The notes beneath the pieces are model-generated. The model saw only the letters and a list, made by a program, of their open reading frames with translations. It did not search any database and was not told the origin of the DNA. A DNA stretch of 64,000 nucleotides, from contig NZ_JAAOLX010000003.1 of the NCBI RefSeq assembly GCF_011601265.1, forward strand, positions 434,001 to 498,000, written 5' to 3'. Made by a program: the position numbers and the translations under genes. This DNA is from Iodobacter violaceini. Lineage in GTDB: Bacteria > Pseudomonadota > Gammaproteobacteria > Burkholderiales > Chitinibacteraceae. Of the stretch, positions 1 to 8,639 are shown in pieces (the stretch's first letter is position 1; each line of letters opens with the position of its first letter).

Positions 1-1442
1 GGCAACGTAATGGAGACCCACAGCCCCCCCTGTGGATGATTGCTCAGCACAAGCGTTCCGCCATGAGCCTGAATAATATTTTGTGCAATGCCTAATCCCA
101 GCCCCATGCCCTGCTGATTGCTGTTTCTGCCATGCTCTAAACGGGTATAGGGCTGAAACAGCGTAGATAAAGCTTCGGGCGGAACGCCTGGCCCATCATC
201 ATGAATGGTGATATTTGTTCCTGCATCCACCTTGCTGACTGCAATCCTTGCAGCCTTACCATACAGCAGGGCGTTATCCAGCAAATTAACCAAGGCGCGG
301 CGCAGGGCCAGCGGCTTTGCTTTTACTTTCAGCCCAGAGGGCTGATAAACCACATTATGACCTGCCAGCAAGGCATCTCTGACCATACGGCCAATCAGCT
401 GATCCAGAGCCAGCTCGGTATGGTTTTCATGGATATCCGTGTCTTTTACGCTTTGCAAAGCGCCCTTCACCATCATATCCAGCTCGTCTAAATCTTCATG
501 AAACGCCTGGCCTGCCTCTTCATCATCCAGCAGCTCGGCACGTAATTTCAGCCGGGTAATCGGCGTGCGTAAATCATGTGAGATTGAAGCAAACAGGCGC
601 TCTCTGTCTTCTAAATACTGCTGAATACGCTCGCGCATCGCAGTAAATGCCCTTGCTGTGCGCACAAACTCCTGGCTGCCTGTTTCTGGCAGCGCAGGCG
701 ATTCGCCCTTACCAAAAGCAACCGCCGCTTCTGATAAGGCCGCCAGCGGCTGAGTAATCCAGCTCACCACCAAAATTGAAAGCAACAAGACAGTGGCAAG
801 GGTTAAGCCCTGCAAGAGCAGGCGATCAAACGGTAATGGATTGCCATTGTCTAAAAAGTAGGGATCCGGCATCAGGGTGGCGAGATACAGCCAGCCCCCC
901 GGCTCGATCTCTGCCTGAATAACCAAAACCGGAGCGGGCCGGGGCTTAATCAGCAAGGTGTGCTGCACCCATTCTTCGGGCAGATCGGCAACGGTTACGC
1001 CTTCATCAGACACCACCAGCCCATCCGGCATGGCAAAACCAATGCGGGCCTCTGCTAATCTTGGTAAATCATGAATAAGCGTACGCCTTACTGTATCCAG
1101 CACAGCTTTAGAAAGCACAGATTCAGGGATATCTTTAATTTCTACCGGGGCGCGGTTCACGCTGACAAAAAAACGCGTACCGCCCATATCGCGCAGTTGT
1201 TCAATCAGAATAGGCCGGTAATTGGGTGGCAGGCTCTGAAAAAAACGTAAGGCGCTCGCAGCGCCAGCACCAATATGCTGAGCTGCAGCACCTGCCTCCA
1301 GTGCGGCTTTACTCTTAAGCTGATTAGCCCAAAGCAAATTACCAATCAGCATGGTGGTCAGCACCCCAAGCACCATCACTAAAGATAATCGTCCCAGCAG
1401 AGAAGGCGGCATCAAACGCCGGGCCAGGCGGCTAAGGCGCAT
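1..1442 (-). CDS. Sensor histidine kinase, C-terminal tip cut by window edge
   Basis: Membrane sensor kinase, partner of the response regulator just upstream; the two genes overlap by 11 nt. Reading the - strand from ATG at 1442 gives about 480 open codons. An N-terminal membrane helix (around LSLVMVLGVLTTMLIG) precedes a periplasmic sensor segment, a second membrane helix near 780-840, a HAMP linker, a HisKA box (ISHDLRTPITRLKL, phospho-acceptor His) and a HATPase domain with the N box (LLDNALLYG) and G boxes (DDGPGVP, GMGLGLGIAQ). The last visible residues (GGLWVSITLP) are typical of a kinase C-terminus, so only a few residues are missing. Layout and neighbours resemble the GtrS/GltR sugar-sensing pair of pseudomonads. 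The ligand is inferred from context only. Confidence 0.9.
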   Translation of the reverse strand, partial: MRLSRLARRLMPPSLLGRLSLVMVLGVLTTMLIGNLLWANQLKSKAALEAGAAAQHIGAGAASALRFFQSLPPNYRPILIEQLRDMGGTRFFVSVNRAPVEIKDIPESVLSKAVLDTVRRTLIHDLPRLAEARIGFAMPDGLVVSDEGVTVADLPEEWVQHTLLIKPRPAPVLVIQAEIEPGGWLYLATLMPDPYFLDNGNPLPFDRLLLQGLTLATVLLLSILVVSWITQPLAALSEAAVAFGKGESPALPETGSQEFVRTARAFTAMRERIQQYLEDRERLFASISHDLRTPITRLKLRAELLDDEEAGQAFHEDLDELDMMVKGALQSVKDTDIHENHTELALDQLIGRMVRDALLAGHNVVYQPSGLKVKAKPLALRRALVNLLDNALLYGKAARIAVSKVDAGTNITIHDDGPGVPPEALSTLFQPYTRLEHGRNSNQQGMGLGLGIAQNIIQAHGGTLVLSNHPQGGLWVSITL

Positions 1443-2148
1443 GGCTGGTACTTACCTGAGCAGAAAAAACATAACCCGCGCCCCTTACTGTTTTAATCAG
1501 CTCTGGCTGTTTGCCATCATCGTGCAGGCGCTGGCGCAAGCGGCTGATTTGCACATCTAATGATCGGTCCAGTGGTCCTACATCCCGGCCACGGGTTTGC
1601 TCGGCCAGGATGTTTCTGTCCAGGATTTGCCCTGAATGCTCGGCAAAGTATTTAAGCAGCTGAAAATCCAGGCCAGTCAGCACCACATTCACACCCGCCG
1701 GATCAACCAGGCTGCGCTCTACGGTATCTAAGCAAAAACCAAGAAAATGATAGTAGCGCGGTGCAATGGCATTATCTAAACCACTGCGTCTGTGAATCGC
1801 CTTGATACGGGCCAGTAATTCGCGCGGATTATAGGGCTTGGCAATATAGTCATCCGCACCCAGCTCCAACCCCACAATCCGGTCCGTTTCATCCGAATTG
1901 GCAGTCAGCATAATAATAGCCACATTCGATTGCCGTCTTACCGCCTGGCAAAGCGCAAAGCCATCGGTGTCCGGCAGCATCACATCCAGAATCACAAGGC
2001 TCAGTTCTTCGTGATAGCGGGTAAATTCCGCCAGAAAGCTGGCACCATCGTGGGCTAGGTAAACCTCATACTGGTTTTTTTCCAGATAGGTCTTAAGCAG
2101 GGTGCGCGTTTTTTGATCGTCATCGACCACTAAAATTTTACGACTCAT
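1432..2148 (-). CDS. OmpR-family response regulator, possibly sugar responsive (GltR-like)
   Basis: 238 aa DNA-binding regulator. The receiver domain (residues ~4-118) has the acidic pocket DDD, the phospho-acceptor Asp in VILDVMLPDTDG, the Thr/Ser switch (MLTA) and the Lys of YIAKPYNPREL. The C-terminal winged helix (~140-230) contains RSLDVQISRLRQRL and the RGAGYVF wing typical of OmpR/PhoB proteins. The start has a good ribosome site (AAAGG) a few bases upstream. It is translationally coupled to the kinase and lies next to a GtsA-like periplasmic binding protein and a divergent sugar ABC operon, so control of sugar uptake is the likely job (inference). Confidence 0.92.
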   Translation of the reverse strand: MSRKILVVDDDQKTRTLLKTYLEKNQYEVYLAHDGASFLAEFTRYHEELSLVILDVMLPDTDGFALCQAVRRQSNVAIIMLTANSDETDRIVGLELGADDYIAKPYNPRELLARIKAIHRRSGLDNAIAPRYYHFLGFCLDTVERSLVDPAGVNVVLTGLDFQLLKYFAEHSGQILDRNILAEQTRGRDVGPLDRSLDVQISRLRQRLHDDGKQPELIKTVRGAGYVFSAQVSTSHAP

Positions 2149-2228
2149 GGGTGGCCTTTTAACTTGGTGAGTGTTTTATATGCGTTGCAAATACAAGCTT
2201 CAGCTAAAAACTAAGGAATCAAAATCCC

Positions 2229-2302
2229 GAACCACAGAGTTTCACAGAGAAAATCATCAAATCTGCTGTTTCCTCTGCGAAACGCTGTGCTCTCTGTGGT
2301 TC
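2229..2302. repeat. Dispersed CACAGAG-type inverted repeat, copy 1
   Basis: GAACCACAGAG at 2229-2239 pairs perfectly with CTCTGTGGTTC at 2292-2302, and inner CACAGAG/CTCTG matches extend the stem. It fills the gap between the response regulator and the binding-protein gene. Related copies are at 6299, 7319, 24674 and 61752. Confidence 0.75.
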
Positions 2303-2345
2303 AAGGTTTAGCCCTCTGCCAATGCCAGCTGAAGTATCTTATTAA

Positions 2346-3608
2346 TCAAATGTCTTTTTCCCCTGCCCCTAATGCACGGACGATGCCTGCCATGCGGCGC
2401 TGTGCCTCGCTGGTGGGCATTTGGGTATCCATAAAATAGCGGTGAACCTGCGCCACGATGGCGTCTTTTACTGTTTCATCCGATGCCATTCTGTGCGTCA
2501 GGCTTGGCGCTTGCACCATGCCGCCTTTTACAAAGGTCAGCCATGACGAGCGCGAGCAGCTGTCCATCTGGCGGATATCGGCATCACGCCGCACAGGTAC
2601 AGAGCCTTTAATCCGATTGTATCCTGCCTGGACAGCAGGCGAGACAATCAGCTGAGCCAGCTTTTCCTGGGCATCCTGCCGCGAATAATTACCAGCAAAC
2701 ATCACCAGCGTATCAATGCTGTAAAGATGCATATCTGCCGTTCCCGGCACCGCCACACAGCCAAAAGCAATATCAGTAGCCAGGCCCCATGTATTAAGTT
2801 CACCCTTAACCCAATCGCCCATAATCATCATGGCGGCCTCGTCTTTGGCCAGCATTTTAGCCATTTGCGCCCATGGTTTTTCTGCTACGGGATCGGGCAT
2901 ATAGCGGCGCAACGCACGCAGCCGCTCTAAAGCTCTTGCTAAACGCGGATCAAAAAATGCATTGGCCCGGCGGCGCACAAACAGATCGCGGTAGTAAGCC
3001 GGCCCGCCTTCACTCAATACCAATGTTTCAAACAGAGTAGCCAGCTGCCAGGGCTCGCCGCTTTGCGCAAGCGGAATCCATCCTGCACGCTTGATTTTAT
3101 CTGCGGCCCGCTCAAATTCAGACCAGTTCTGCGGAGGCAGCAAGCCCAGTTTTTTGAATATCTTCTGATTATAAAAAAGAGTATTGATACGGTGCACACC
3201 CAGAGGCGCAGCAATGACATGGCCACGCAGCCGCACCGATGCATAGGGCGCAGGCAAAACGGAGGCGCCCCATTTAGCTTGCTTCGCCACGTTGTCGAGC
3301 TCTAATAACAGGCCTAATTCCCCCCACTCTGCAATGGCAGGGCCAATCAGTTGTGCAGCTTGTGGTGCTTTATCAGACAGCACGCGGCTTTTAAGCACCT
3401 TCATCGCCCCCAGCCCGGAGCCACCAGGAATAGCGGCATCTTTCCACTCCAGGCCTTCTTTATCGAGGCGCTCCACCAGAAAATCTGCCGCACGACGCTC
3501 CGATGCCGAAGTCCACCAGTGCAATACCTCTAAGCTTTCAGCAGATGCAGGCAGAGCCATAAGCATAAAAAGTGCACACAAAAGCGCGTTGTACAATGCG
3601 ATCAGCAA
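2346..3608 (-). CDS. Periplasmic sugar-binding protein, GtsA-like
   Basis: 420 aa extracellular solute-binding protein (family 1). A signal peptide ends at about ALPASA-ES. The mature start (ESLEVLHWWTSASERRAADF), the PGGSGLGAMKVLKSRV block and the PQAAQLIGPAIAEW block resemble the glucose/mannose-binding GtsA proteins of pseudomonads. The first codon at 3608 is TTG; ATG codons lie further in, inside the signal peptide. It has no permease of its own next to it. It is on the same strand as the regulator pair, so it may supply ligand to the sensor kinase or serve the divergent transporter. Family assignment is firm; the sugar is inferred. Confidence 0.85.
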   Translation of the reverse strand: MLIALYNALLCALFMLMALPASAESLEVLHWWTSASERRAADFLVERLDKEGLEWKDAAIPGGSGLGAMKVLKSRVLSDKAPQAAQLIGPAIAEWGELGLLLELDNVAKQAKWGASVLPAPYASVRLRGHVIAAPLGVHRINTLFYNQKIFKKLGLLPPQNWSEFERAADKIKRAGWIPLAQSGEPWQLATLFETLVLSEGGPAYYRDLFVRRRANAFFDPRLARALERLRALRRYMPDPVAEKPWAQMAKMLAKDEAAMMIMGDWVKGELNTWGLATDIAFGCVAVPGTADMHLYSIDTLVMFAGNYSRQDAQEKLAQLIVSPAVQAGYNRIKGSVPVRRDADIRQMDSCSRSSWLTFVKGGMVQAPSLTHRMASDETVKDAIVAQVHRYFMDTQMPTSEAQRRMAGIVRALGAGEKDI

Positions 3609-3957
3609 AATTTCAAACCTATCTGGAAGGTGCTGCGGACTATAACGTAAGCTATCTTGCTTATTTGTAAAAAAATGTTTCTGAGCTCAATATTTTTGCG
3701 GCTATACAAAACAAACAACAACTCAGACTGCATTGAGATAAAACAAAAAAAGGCAATATTTACGCGTAAAGAAATGTAACATACCGCAGCGCAACAAAAA
3801 ACACATTGTCATTAAAAATCAACAACTTAACAAAAACACAACACAAACAAAAGTACTTAAATGTCACCTCCTCAGTAATGCTATTGTGATTTCGCCGCGA
3901 ATAAAGCGTACAAAAAAATAACGCTGAGTACGGCTAACCCTGAGGAGAGTCACCACA
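3609..3957. promoter_or_regulatory. A+T-rich divergent intergenic region
   Basis: 349 bases separate two divergently read sugar-binding protein genes. The region is clearly A+T rich, with many A tracts at 3720-3850, as expected for two promoters and regulator sites. A strong Shine-Dalgarno (GAGGAG) sits before the ATG at 3958. I cannot assign exact -35/-10 boxes or operators. Confidence 0.45.
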
Positions 3958-5205
3958 ATGAGTACACTTGCACGAAGCGCCGTCCTGGCCGCTTTACTCG
4001 CAGCGGGCATAGCACAGGCTGGCACACTGACCATCGAATCATGGCGCGTTGATGATAAAGCGCTGTGGGAAGAAGTGCTGTTACCTGCGTTCAATAAAAA
4101 GAACCCAGGCATTCAGGTTAAATTTGCCCCCACTACCCCAACAGAATATGACTCCAGCCTGACTGCACGTCTGGCTGGTGGCACCGCGGGCGATCTGATT
4201 ACCTGCCGTCCGTTTGATGTCTCTCTGGCTAACTACAAAAAAGGCAGCCTGGATAAATTAGATGGCAAAGCGGGTATGGAAAACTTCCCTGCATCGGCCA
4301 AAGTAGCATGGCAAACAGATGATGGCAAAGATGCTTTCTGTATGCCGATGGCTTCTGTCATTCACGGCTTCTTCTACAACAAAAAAATCTTTAAAGAATT
4401 AGGCCTGAATCCACCGAAAACCACAGATGAGTTTCTGAAAGTAAGTGAAGCCATCAAAAAAGGCGGTAAATACACCCCTATCGCGCTGGGTACGGCAGAT
4501 CAGTGGGAAGCGAATCAAATTGTCTTTACCAGCGTTGGCGCACCATACTGGAAAGGCGAAGCTGGCCGCAAAGCGCTGATCTCCGGCAAAGCCAAATTCA
4601 CCGATCCGCAATTTGTAGCGGCCTGGGATGCCATAAGCAAATGGGCACCATATTTATCTAAAGGTGCTTCTGCTCAAACCTATGCAGACAGCCAGAATCT
4701 GTTTGCCATGGGTAAAGCCGCCATCTACCCAACTGGCTCTTGGGATATCGGCTATTTCAATAAAGAAGCCAGTTTTGAATTTGGCGCATTTCCACCTCCT
4801 GTTGCAAAAGCAGGGGACAAGTGCGAGATTTCTGATCACACCGATATTGGCATGGGCGTGAACAGCAAATCAAAAAATAAAGAAGACGCTTATAAATTCC
4901 TTGCATGGCTTTCTTCCCAGGAATTTGCTGACCTTTACACCAATAAAGTAACCGGCTTCTTCAGCTTGTCTAACCACCTGATCACCGTTAAAGACCCTGT
5001 GGCAAAACAAATGCTGGAATGGCGTAAGAGCTGCGGCTCGACCATCCGTCTGAACGCGCAAATCTTAAACCGTGGTGAGCCTTCGATGGAAAACCAGCTG
5101 TGGAATGTAAACAGCCAGGTATTGAACGGCAAACTCGCACCAAAAGAAGCAGCAGCTCAGGTACAAGCCGGCTTTGCTAAATGGTACAAACCGCAGCAAA
5201 AATAA
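3958..5205 (+). CDS. Carbohydrate ABC transporter, periplasmic binding protein
   Basis: 415 aa family 1 solute-binding protein and first gene of a four-gene sugar ABC operon. The signal peptide (MSTLARSAVLAALLAAGIAQA) is followed by a mature domain starting GTLTIESWRVDD. Typical family features are the FFYNKKIFKELGL segment and the AAIYPTGSWDIGYF segment. It has only modest likeness to the GtsA-like protein across the intergenic region, so the two probably bind different ligands or play different roles. A strong ribosome site and the hairpins after the stop suggest higher expression than the permeases. The substrate cannot be read from sequence. Confidence 0.88.
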   Translation: MSTLARSAVLAALLAAGIAQAGTLTIESWRVDDKALWEEVLLPAFNKKNPGIQVKFAPTTPTEYDSSLTARLAGGTAGDLITCRPFDVSLANYKKGSLDKLDGKAGMENFPASAKVAWQTDDGKDAFCMPMASVIHGFFYNKKIFKELGLNPPKTTDEFLKVSEAIKKGGKYTPIALGTADQWEANQIVFTSVGAPYWKGEAGRKALISGKAKFTDPQFVAAWDAISKWAPYLSKGASAQTYADSQNLFAMGKAAIYPTGSWDIGYFNKEASFEFGAFPPPVAKAGDKCEISDHTDIGMGVNSKSKNKEDAYKFLAWLSSQEFADLYTNKVTGFFSLSNHLITVKDPVAKQMLEWRKSCGSTIRLNAQILNRGEPSMENQLWNVNSQVLNGKLAPKEAAAQVQAGFAKWYKPQQK

Positions 5206-5216
5206 TTTGTTAGCGC

Positions 5217-5237
5217 CCGGGCGGCTACCCCGCCCGG
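5217..5237 (+). other. GC-rich mRNA hairpin after binding-protein gene
   Basis: CCGGGCGG, a four-base CTAC loop and CCGCCCGG form a perfect 8-bp stem starting 12 bases after the stop codon. There is no T run, so it more likely stabilises the upstream mRNA 3' end than ends transcription. Confidence 0.65.
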
Positions 5238-5288
5238 CCAGAGTTCATCTGAGTCTTTTTCCTATTTCACACTCGACTGTGGATCTTG

Positions 5289-5319
5289 GTCGGCGGCGAA
5301 TCGCTGCCGACATTTTTTT
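5289..5319 (+). terminator. Intra-operon Rho-independent terminator (partial)
   Basis: GTCGGCGGCGA pairs with TCGCTGCCGAC (one G-T pair) across a one-base gap and is followed directly by ATTTTTTT. It lies 14 bases before the permease start at 5333. It would lower permease transcription relative to the binding protein. Confidence 0.75.
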
Positions 5320-5332
5320 GCGGAGGCGCGCA

Positions 5333-6247
5333 ATGCAGCGCAAAGTCCCCTGGCATATTCTGGTGTTTCTTGCCCCAGCCCTGCTGATCTATTCCGTATT
5401 CAGCGCCCTGCCCCTGCTGGATACTTTACGACTGAGTTTTTTCACCACCAGTGAAAACGGTCATCAAACTTTTGCCGGCCTTGCCAATTACCACACCATT
5501 TTATTTGATCCTGAATGGTCACATTCGTTTTGGAATGCGATGTGGAATAACTGTAAGTTTTTTGTTCTGCATTTACTGATTCAAAACCCAATCGGCTTAT
5601 TACTGGCCACCCTGCTTAGCCTGAAAAGCTTAAAAGGCGCAAAAACCTACCGCACGCTGATCTTTTTGCCCACCCTGCTATCGGTAGTCATTATTGGCTT
5701 TATCTGGCAGCTGATCCTTTCGCCACTCTGGGGCGTGGGTGAAAAGCTCATGGGCTTTGCAGGCCTGGCTGATTACTTTGCGCCTTTTTTAGGCGATGAA
5801 GGCTCGGCGCTCATTACGCTTGCGCTGATCTCGGTATGGCAGTTTGTTGGTATTCCAATGATGCTGATTTACGCCGCTCTTTTGGCCGTGCCAGAAGATA
5901 TCGTTGAAGCCGCCCATGTGGAAGGCGCAAGCAGCCTTCGTATTTTCTGGGAAATCAAACTGCCGCTGATTCTGCCCACGCTGGGTTTGGTCACCATCCT
6001 GACTTTTGTTGGCAACTTCAACGCGTTTGACTTGATTTACTCGGTGAAAGGCGCGATTGCCGGGCCAAATTACAGCACGGATATCCTGGGCACCCTGTTT
6101 TACCGCACCTTCTTTGGCTACCAGAGCCAGATCGGCAGCCCCACCATGGGCGCAGCGGTAGCGACAATGATGTTCCTCGTGATTTTAAGCGGCGTAGGGG
6201 CGTATTTCTTCTTTATCCAGCGCAAATTGCAGCGGTTTGAGCTGTAA
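5333..6247 (+). CDS. Carbohydrate ABC permease, MalF-type
   Basis: 304 aa inner-membrane permease starting MQRKVPWHILVFLAPALLIY. The ATG at 5333 is chosen because GGAGG lies 7 bases upstream; an earlier in-frame ATG at 5174 would overlap the binding-protein gene and cross the terminator hairpin. Six membrane helices are expected. The EAA loop is visible as EDIVEAAHVEGASSLRIFWE, with the conserved EAA, G and following PLILPTL, where the ATPase docks. It forms the heterodimeric channel with the next permease. Confidence 0.88.
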   Translation: MQRKVPWHILVFLAPALLIYSVFSALPLLDTLRLSFFTTSENGHQTFAGLANYHTILFDPEWSHSFWNAMWNNCKFFVLHLLIQNPIGLLLATLLSLKSLKGAKTYRTLIFLPTLLSVVIIGFIWQLILSPLWGVGEKLMGFAGLADYFAPFLGDEGSALITLALISVWQFVGIPMMLIYAALLAVPEDIVEAAHVEGASSLRIFWEIKLPLILPTLGLVTILTFVGNFNAFDLIYSVKGAIAGPNYSTDILGTLFYRTFFGYQSQIGSPTMGAAVATMMFLVILSGVGAYFFFIQRKLQRFEL

Positions 6248-6298
6248 ATATTGTTGCTACAAAAGCTTCAGCTTCACCTTGCAATGGCGCCAAGTCTT

Positions 6299-6387
6299 AA
6301 ACCACCAATGAGAGCGCTGAGAACACAAGCATACGTGTATGCCTTCCTCTGTGAAACGCTGTGCCCTTGGCTCTCTGAGGTTCAAGG
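6299..6387. repeat. Dispersed CACAGAG-type repeat, copy 2
   Basis: The segment CCTCTGTGAAACGCTGTGC followed by CTCTCTGAGGTTCAAGG nearly matches the right arm of the copy at 2270-2306, with a 4-base insertion. It occupies the 210-bp gap between the two permease genes, unusual in an otherwise compact operon. Confidence 0.65.
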
Positions 6388-6457
6388 CATAACACACTTG
6401 ACCTGATTGAGTGCTTTTCCAGGTTTTGTGAACGAATTGAATAAAAGTGAGAACACC

Positions 6458-7288
6458 ATGAAAAAAATCAAAGCGGGTGGCCTGGTCGTGCAGCTCACGC
6501 TGCTCTGCTACACCCTGCTGGCCTTGTTTCCGATTGTGCTGATTTTAATTAACTCAGTCAAAACCCGTGCTGGGATATTTGATGATCCGCTGGCGCTGCC
6601 CACCGCCGAAACCTTCTCCCTGATTGGTTTTCACAAGGTTTTGGCTAAGTCAGATTTCCTGCTTTATTTTGGCAACAGCCTGAGCGTAACGCTGATCTCG
6701 CTGGCGCTGATTTTACTGTTTGGTGCGATGGCAGCATGGGCTTTGTCTGAATACAAATTTCGCGGCAACCGCCTGCTGGCACTTTTTTTAGCCATCGGCA
6801 TTATGGTGCCGATCCGCTTGGGTACGGTATCGATTCTGGAACTGATCGTTAAGCTGGATTTAATCAACACCCTCACCGCTCTGGTGCTGGTTTACACCGC
6901 CCAGGGCCTGCCGCTGGCAGTGATGATTCTCAGTGAATTTATTGCCCAGGTGCCCAAAGAGCTAAAAGAAGCAGCGCGCTGTGATGGCGTGGGTGAATAC
7001 AAGATTTTCTTCCAAATTATCCTGCCGCTCATTCGCCCAGCGGTAGCTACCGTTGCGGTGTTTACCATGATTCCGGTGTGGAACGATCTGTGGTTTCCGC
7101 TGATTTTAGCGCCTGGCGATACCACAAAAACAGTCACCTTAGGTGTACAGCAGTTTATTGGTCAGTACGTTACCGACTGGAACGCCGTACTGGCATCCCT
7201 CAGCCTGGCAGTGATTCCGGTGCTGATTATGTATGTGATTTTCTCAAGGCAATTAATACGCGGCCTGACCTCCGGCGCGGTGAAATAA
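6458..7288 (+). CDS. Carbohydrate ABC permease, MalG-type
   Basis: 276 aa inner-membrane permease. The start at 6458 (MKKIKAGGLVVQL) has an AGTGAG ribosome site; an upstream in-frame ATG at 6407 would add 17 poorly conserved residues. The EAA loop reads ELKEAARCDGVGEYKIFFQ and is followed by a PLIRPAVATVAVF helix. It ends with the SRQLIRGLTSGAVK tail common in this family (MalG/AraQ type). It pairs with the MalF-type protein upstream. Confidence 0.88.
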   Translation: MKKIKAGGLVVQLTLLCYTLLALFPIVLILINSVKTRAGIFDDPLALPTAETFSLIGFHKVLAKSDFLLYFGNSLSVTLISLALILLFGAMAAWALSEYKFRGNRLLALFLAIGIMVPIRLGTVSILELIVKLDLINTLTALVLVYTAQGLPLAVMILSEFIAQVPKELKEAARCDGVGEYKIFFQIILPLIRPAVATVAVFTMIPVWNDLWFPLILAPGDTTKTVTLGVQQFIGQYVTDWNAVLASLSLAVIPVLIMYVIFSRQLIRGLTSGAVK

Positions 7289-7318
7289 GCTTTTGAACCC
7301 CAAACCCTGAAATCTGCA

Positions 7319-7384
7319 GACACAAAGTACTCAGAGAAAACCAAGAAAAAAATTAATTTTTTTCTCTGTGTGCTCTGTGTTCTC
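7319..7384. repeat. Dispersed CACAGAG-type inverted repeat, copy 3
   Basis: CACAAAGTACTCAGAGAAAA on the left and TTTCTCTGTGTGCTCTGTG on the right form an imperfect stem around an A/T-rich centre. It fills the gap between the second permease and the ATPase gene. Confidence 0.55.
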
Positions 7385-7429
7385 ACCGCTCGCTGTATCT
7401 GCAGATCTTTTACCCGATTGGAAAACACC

Positions 7430-8554
7430 ATGGCAACTGTAAAACTCAATCATTTAAGCAAGTCTTACGACAATAAAACTCAGATTCTGACCGATATTAA
7501 TCTGGATATAAAACACGGTGAATTTGTAGTTTTGGTGGGCCCTTCAGGCTGTGGCAAATCGACCCTGCTGCGCATGCTTTCTGGACTGGAAAGCATCAGC
7601 GGCGGTGAGATGCTGATCGATGAAAAAGTAGTCAATGATTTGCCGCCTGCAGAGCGCGGCATTGCCATGGTGTTTCAGAGCTACGCACTTTATCCGCATA
7701 TGAATGTATATAAAAACATGGCGTTTGGCCTGCGTGTAGCAGGAGAAAATAAGGCCGCAATTGAAAAACGTATTCTGCACGCCGCTGGTATTTTAAAAAT
7801 CGACCATCTGCTTGATCGCCTGCCGCGTGAATTATCTGGCGGCCAGCGCCAGCGTGTTGCAATTGGCCGCGCCATTGTGCGTGAGCCTAAGCTGTTTTTA
7901 TTTGATGAGCCACTGTCAAACCTGGATGCATCGCTGCGGGTACAAACCCGGCTGGAAATCGCTAAACTGCACCGCAGCCTGAATGCCACCATCGTTTATG
8001 TAACCCACGATCAGGTCGAAGCCATGACGCTGGGGGATAAAATTGTGGTGATGAATAATTGTAAAATTCAGCAAGCCGGCACGCCGCTGGAGCTTTACCA
8101 GCAGCCTGCCAATCTGTTTGTGGCAACCTTTATTGGCTCGCCAAAAATGAATTTAATCGAAGGTGCCGTGCTCAATGCCAGCGCCACCGCTGTAAACATT
8201 AAACTCAGCACCGGCGACACGATTCAGGCCGAAGTGGATGGCAGCACTGTCAAAACAGGTGATTTAGTTAAAGTAGGTATTCGCGCCGAACACCTTGCCG
8301 AAGATCAGCGCTTTAACGAGCGCTTTAGCGGCACGGTGAGCATCGTCGAGCATTTAGGCGAAGCGAATTATGTGTATCTCACCCTGAACAACGGCCAGGA
8401 TATTGTGGTGCGCGGCGATGGTGACCGTGAGGTTCATATTGGCACTCAATTAGAGGTCTCAGCGCCTGCTGCGGCTTTTCATGTTTTCAATCAGGATGGC
8501 CTCGCGCTAAGACGCCTCAAGCCAGGCAATATGAGCACATCCAAAACCAGATAA
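7430..8554 (+). CDS. Carbohydrate ABC transporter ATPase, MalK/UgpC type
   Basis: 374 aa cytoplasmic ATPase starting MATVKLNHLSKSYDNKTQ. Walker A GPSGCGKST (residues ~37-45), Q loop (VFQSYALYPHM), signature LSGGQRQR, Walker B LFLFDEPLSNLD and the His switch (YVTHDQVEAMTLGD) are all intact. The C-terminal TOBE/MalK regulatory domain (from ~240) marks it as a sugar importer subunit rather than an amino-acid one. It is the last gene of the operon and is followed by a clear terminator. Confidence 0.92.
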   Translation: MATVKLNHLSKSYDNKTQILTDINLDIKHGEFVVLVGPSGCGKSTLLRMLSGLESISGGEMLIDEKVVNDLPPAERGIAMVFQSYALYPHMNVYKNMAFGLRVAGENKAAIEKRILHAAGILKIDHLLDRLPRELSGGQRQRVAIGRAIVREPKLFLFDEPLSNLDASLRVQTRLEIAKLHRSLNATIVYVTHDQVEAMTLGDKIVVMNNCKIQQAGTPLELYQQPANLFVATFIGSPKMNLIEGAVLNASATAVNIKLSTGDTIQAEVDGSTVKTGDLVKVGIRAEHLAEDQRFNERFSGTVSIVEHLGEANYVYLTLNNGQDIVVRGDGDREVHIGTQLEVSAPAAAFHVFNQDGLALRRLKPGNMSTSKTR

Positions 8555-8572
8555 TTAAACCTCACCGTAAAA

Positions 8573-8608
8573 AAGCCGTTCACTTCGGAGAAGATGAACG
8601 GCTTATTT
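8573..8608. terminator. Bidirectional Rho-independent terminator
   Basis: AAGCCGTTCA at 8573-8582 pairs with TGAACGGCTT at 8595-8604, with an inner CTTC/GAAG extension. T-rich tracts flank it on both strands, and it lies between the converging sugar operon and the HD-GYP gene. Confidence 0.85.
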
Positions 8609-8639
8609 ATATTCTGAAGAAAAATCAAACAGCGGCCTG

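Noticed and set aside
1432-1442. Overlap of kinase and regulator genes as a frameshift
   Set aside because: Short overlaps are normal for two-component pairs, and both frames are intact with proper start and stop.
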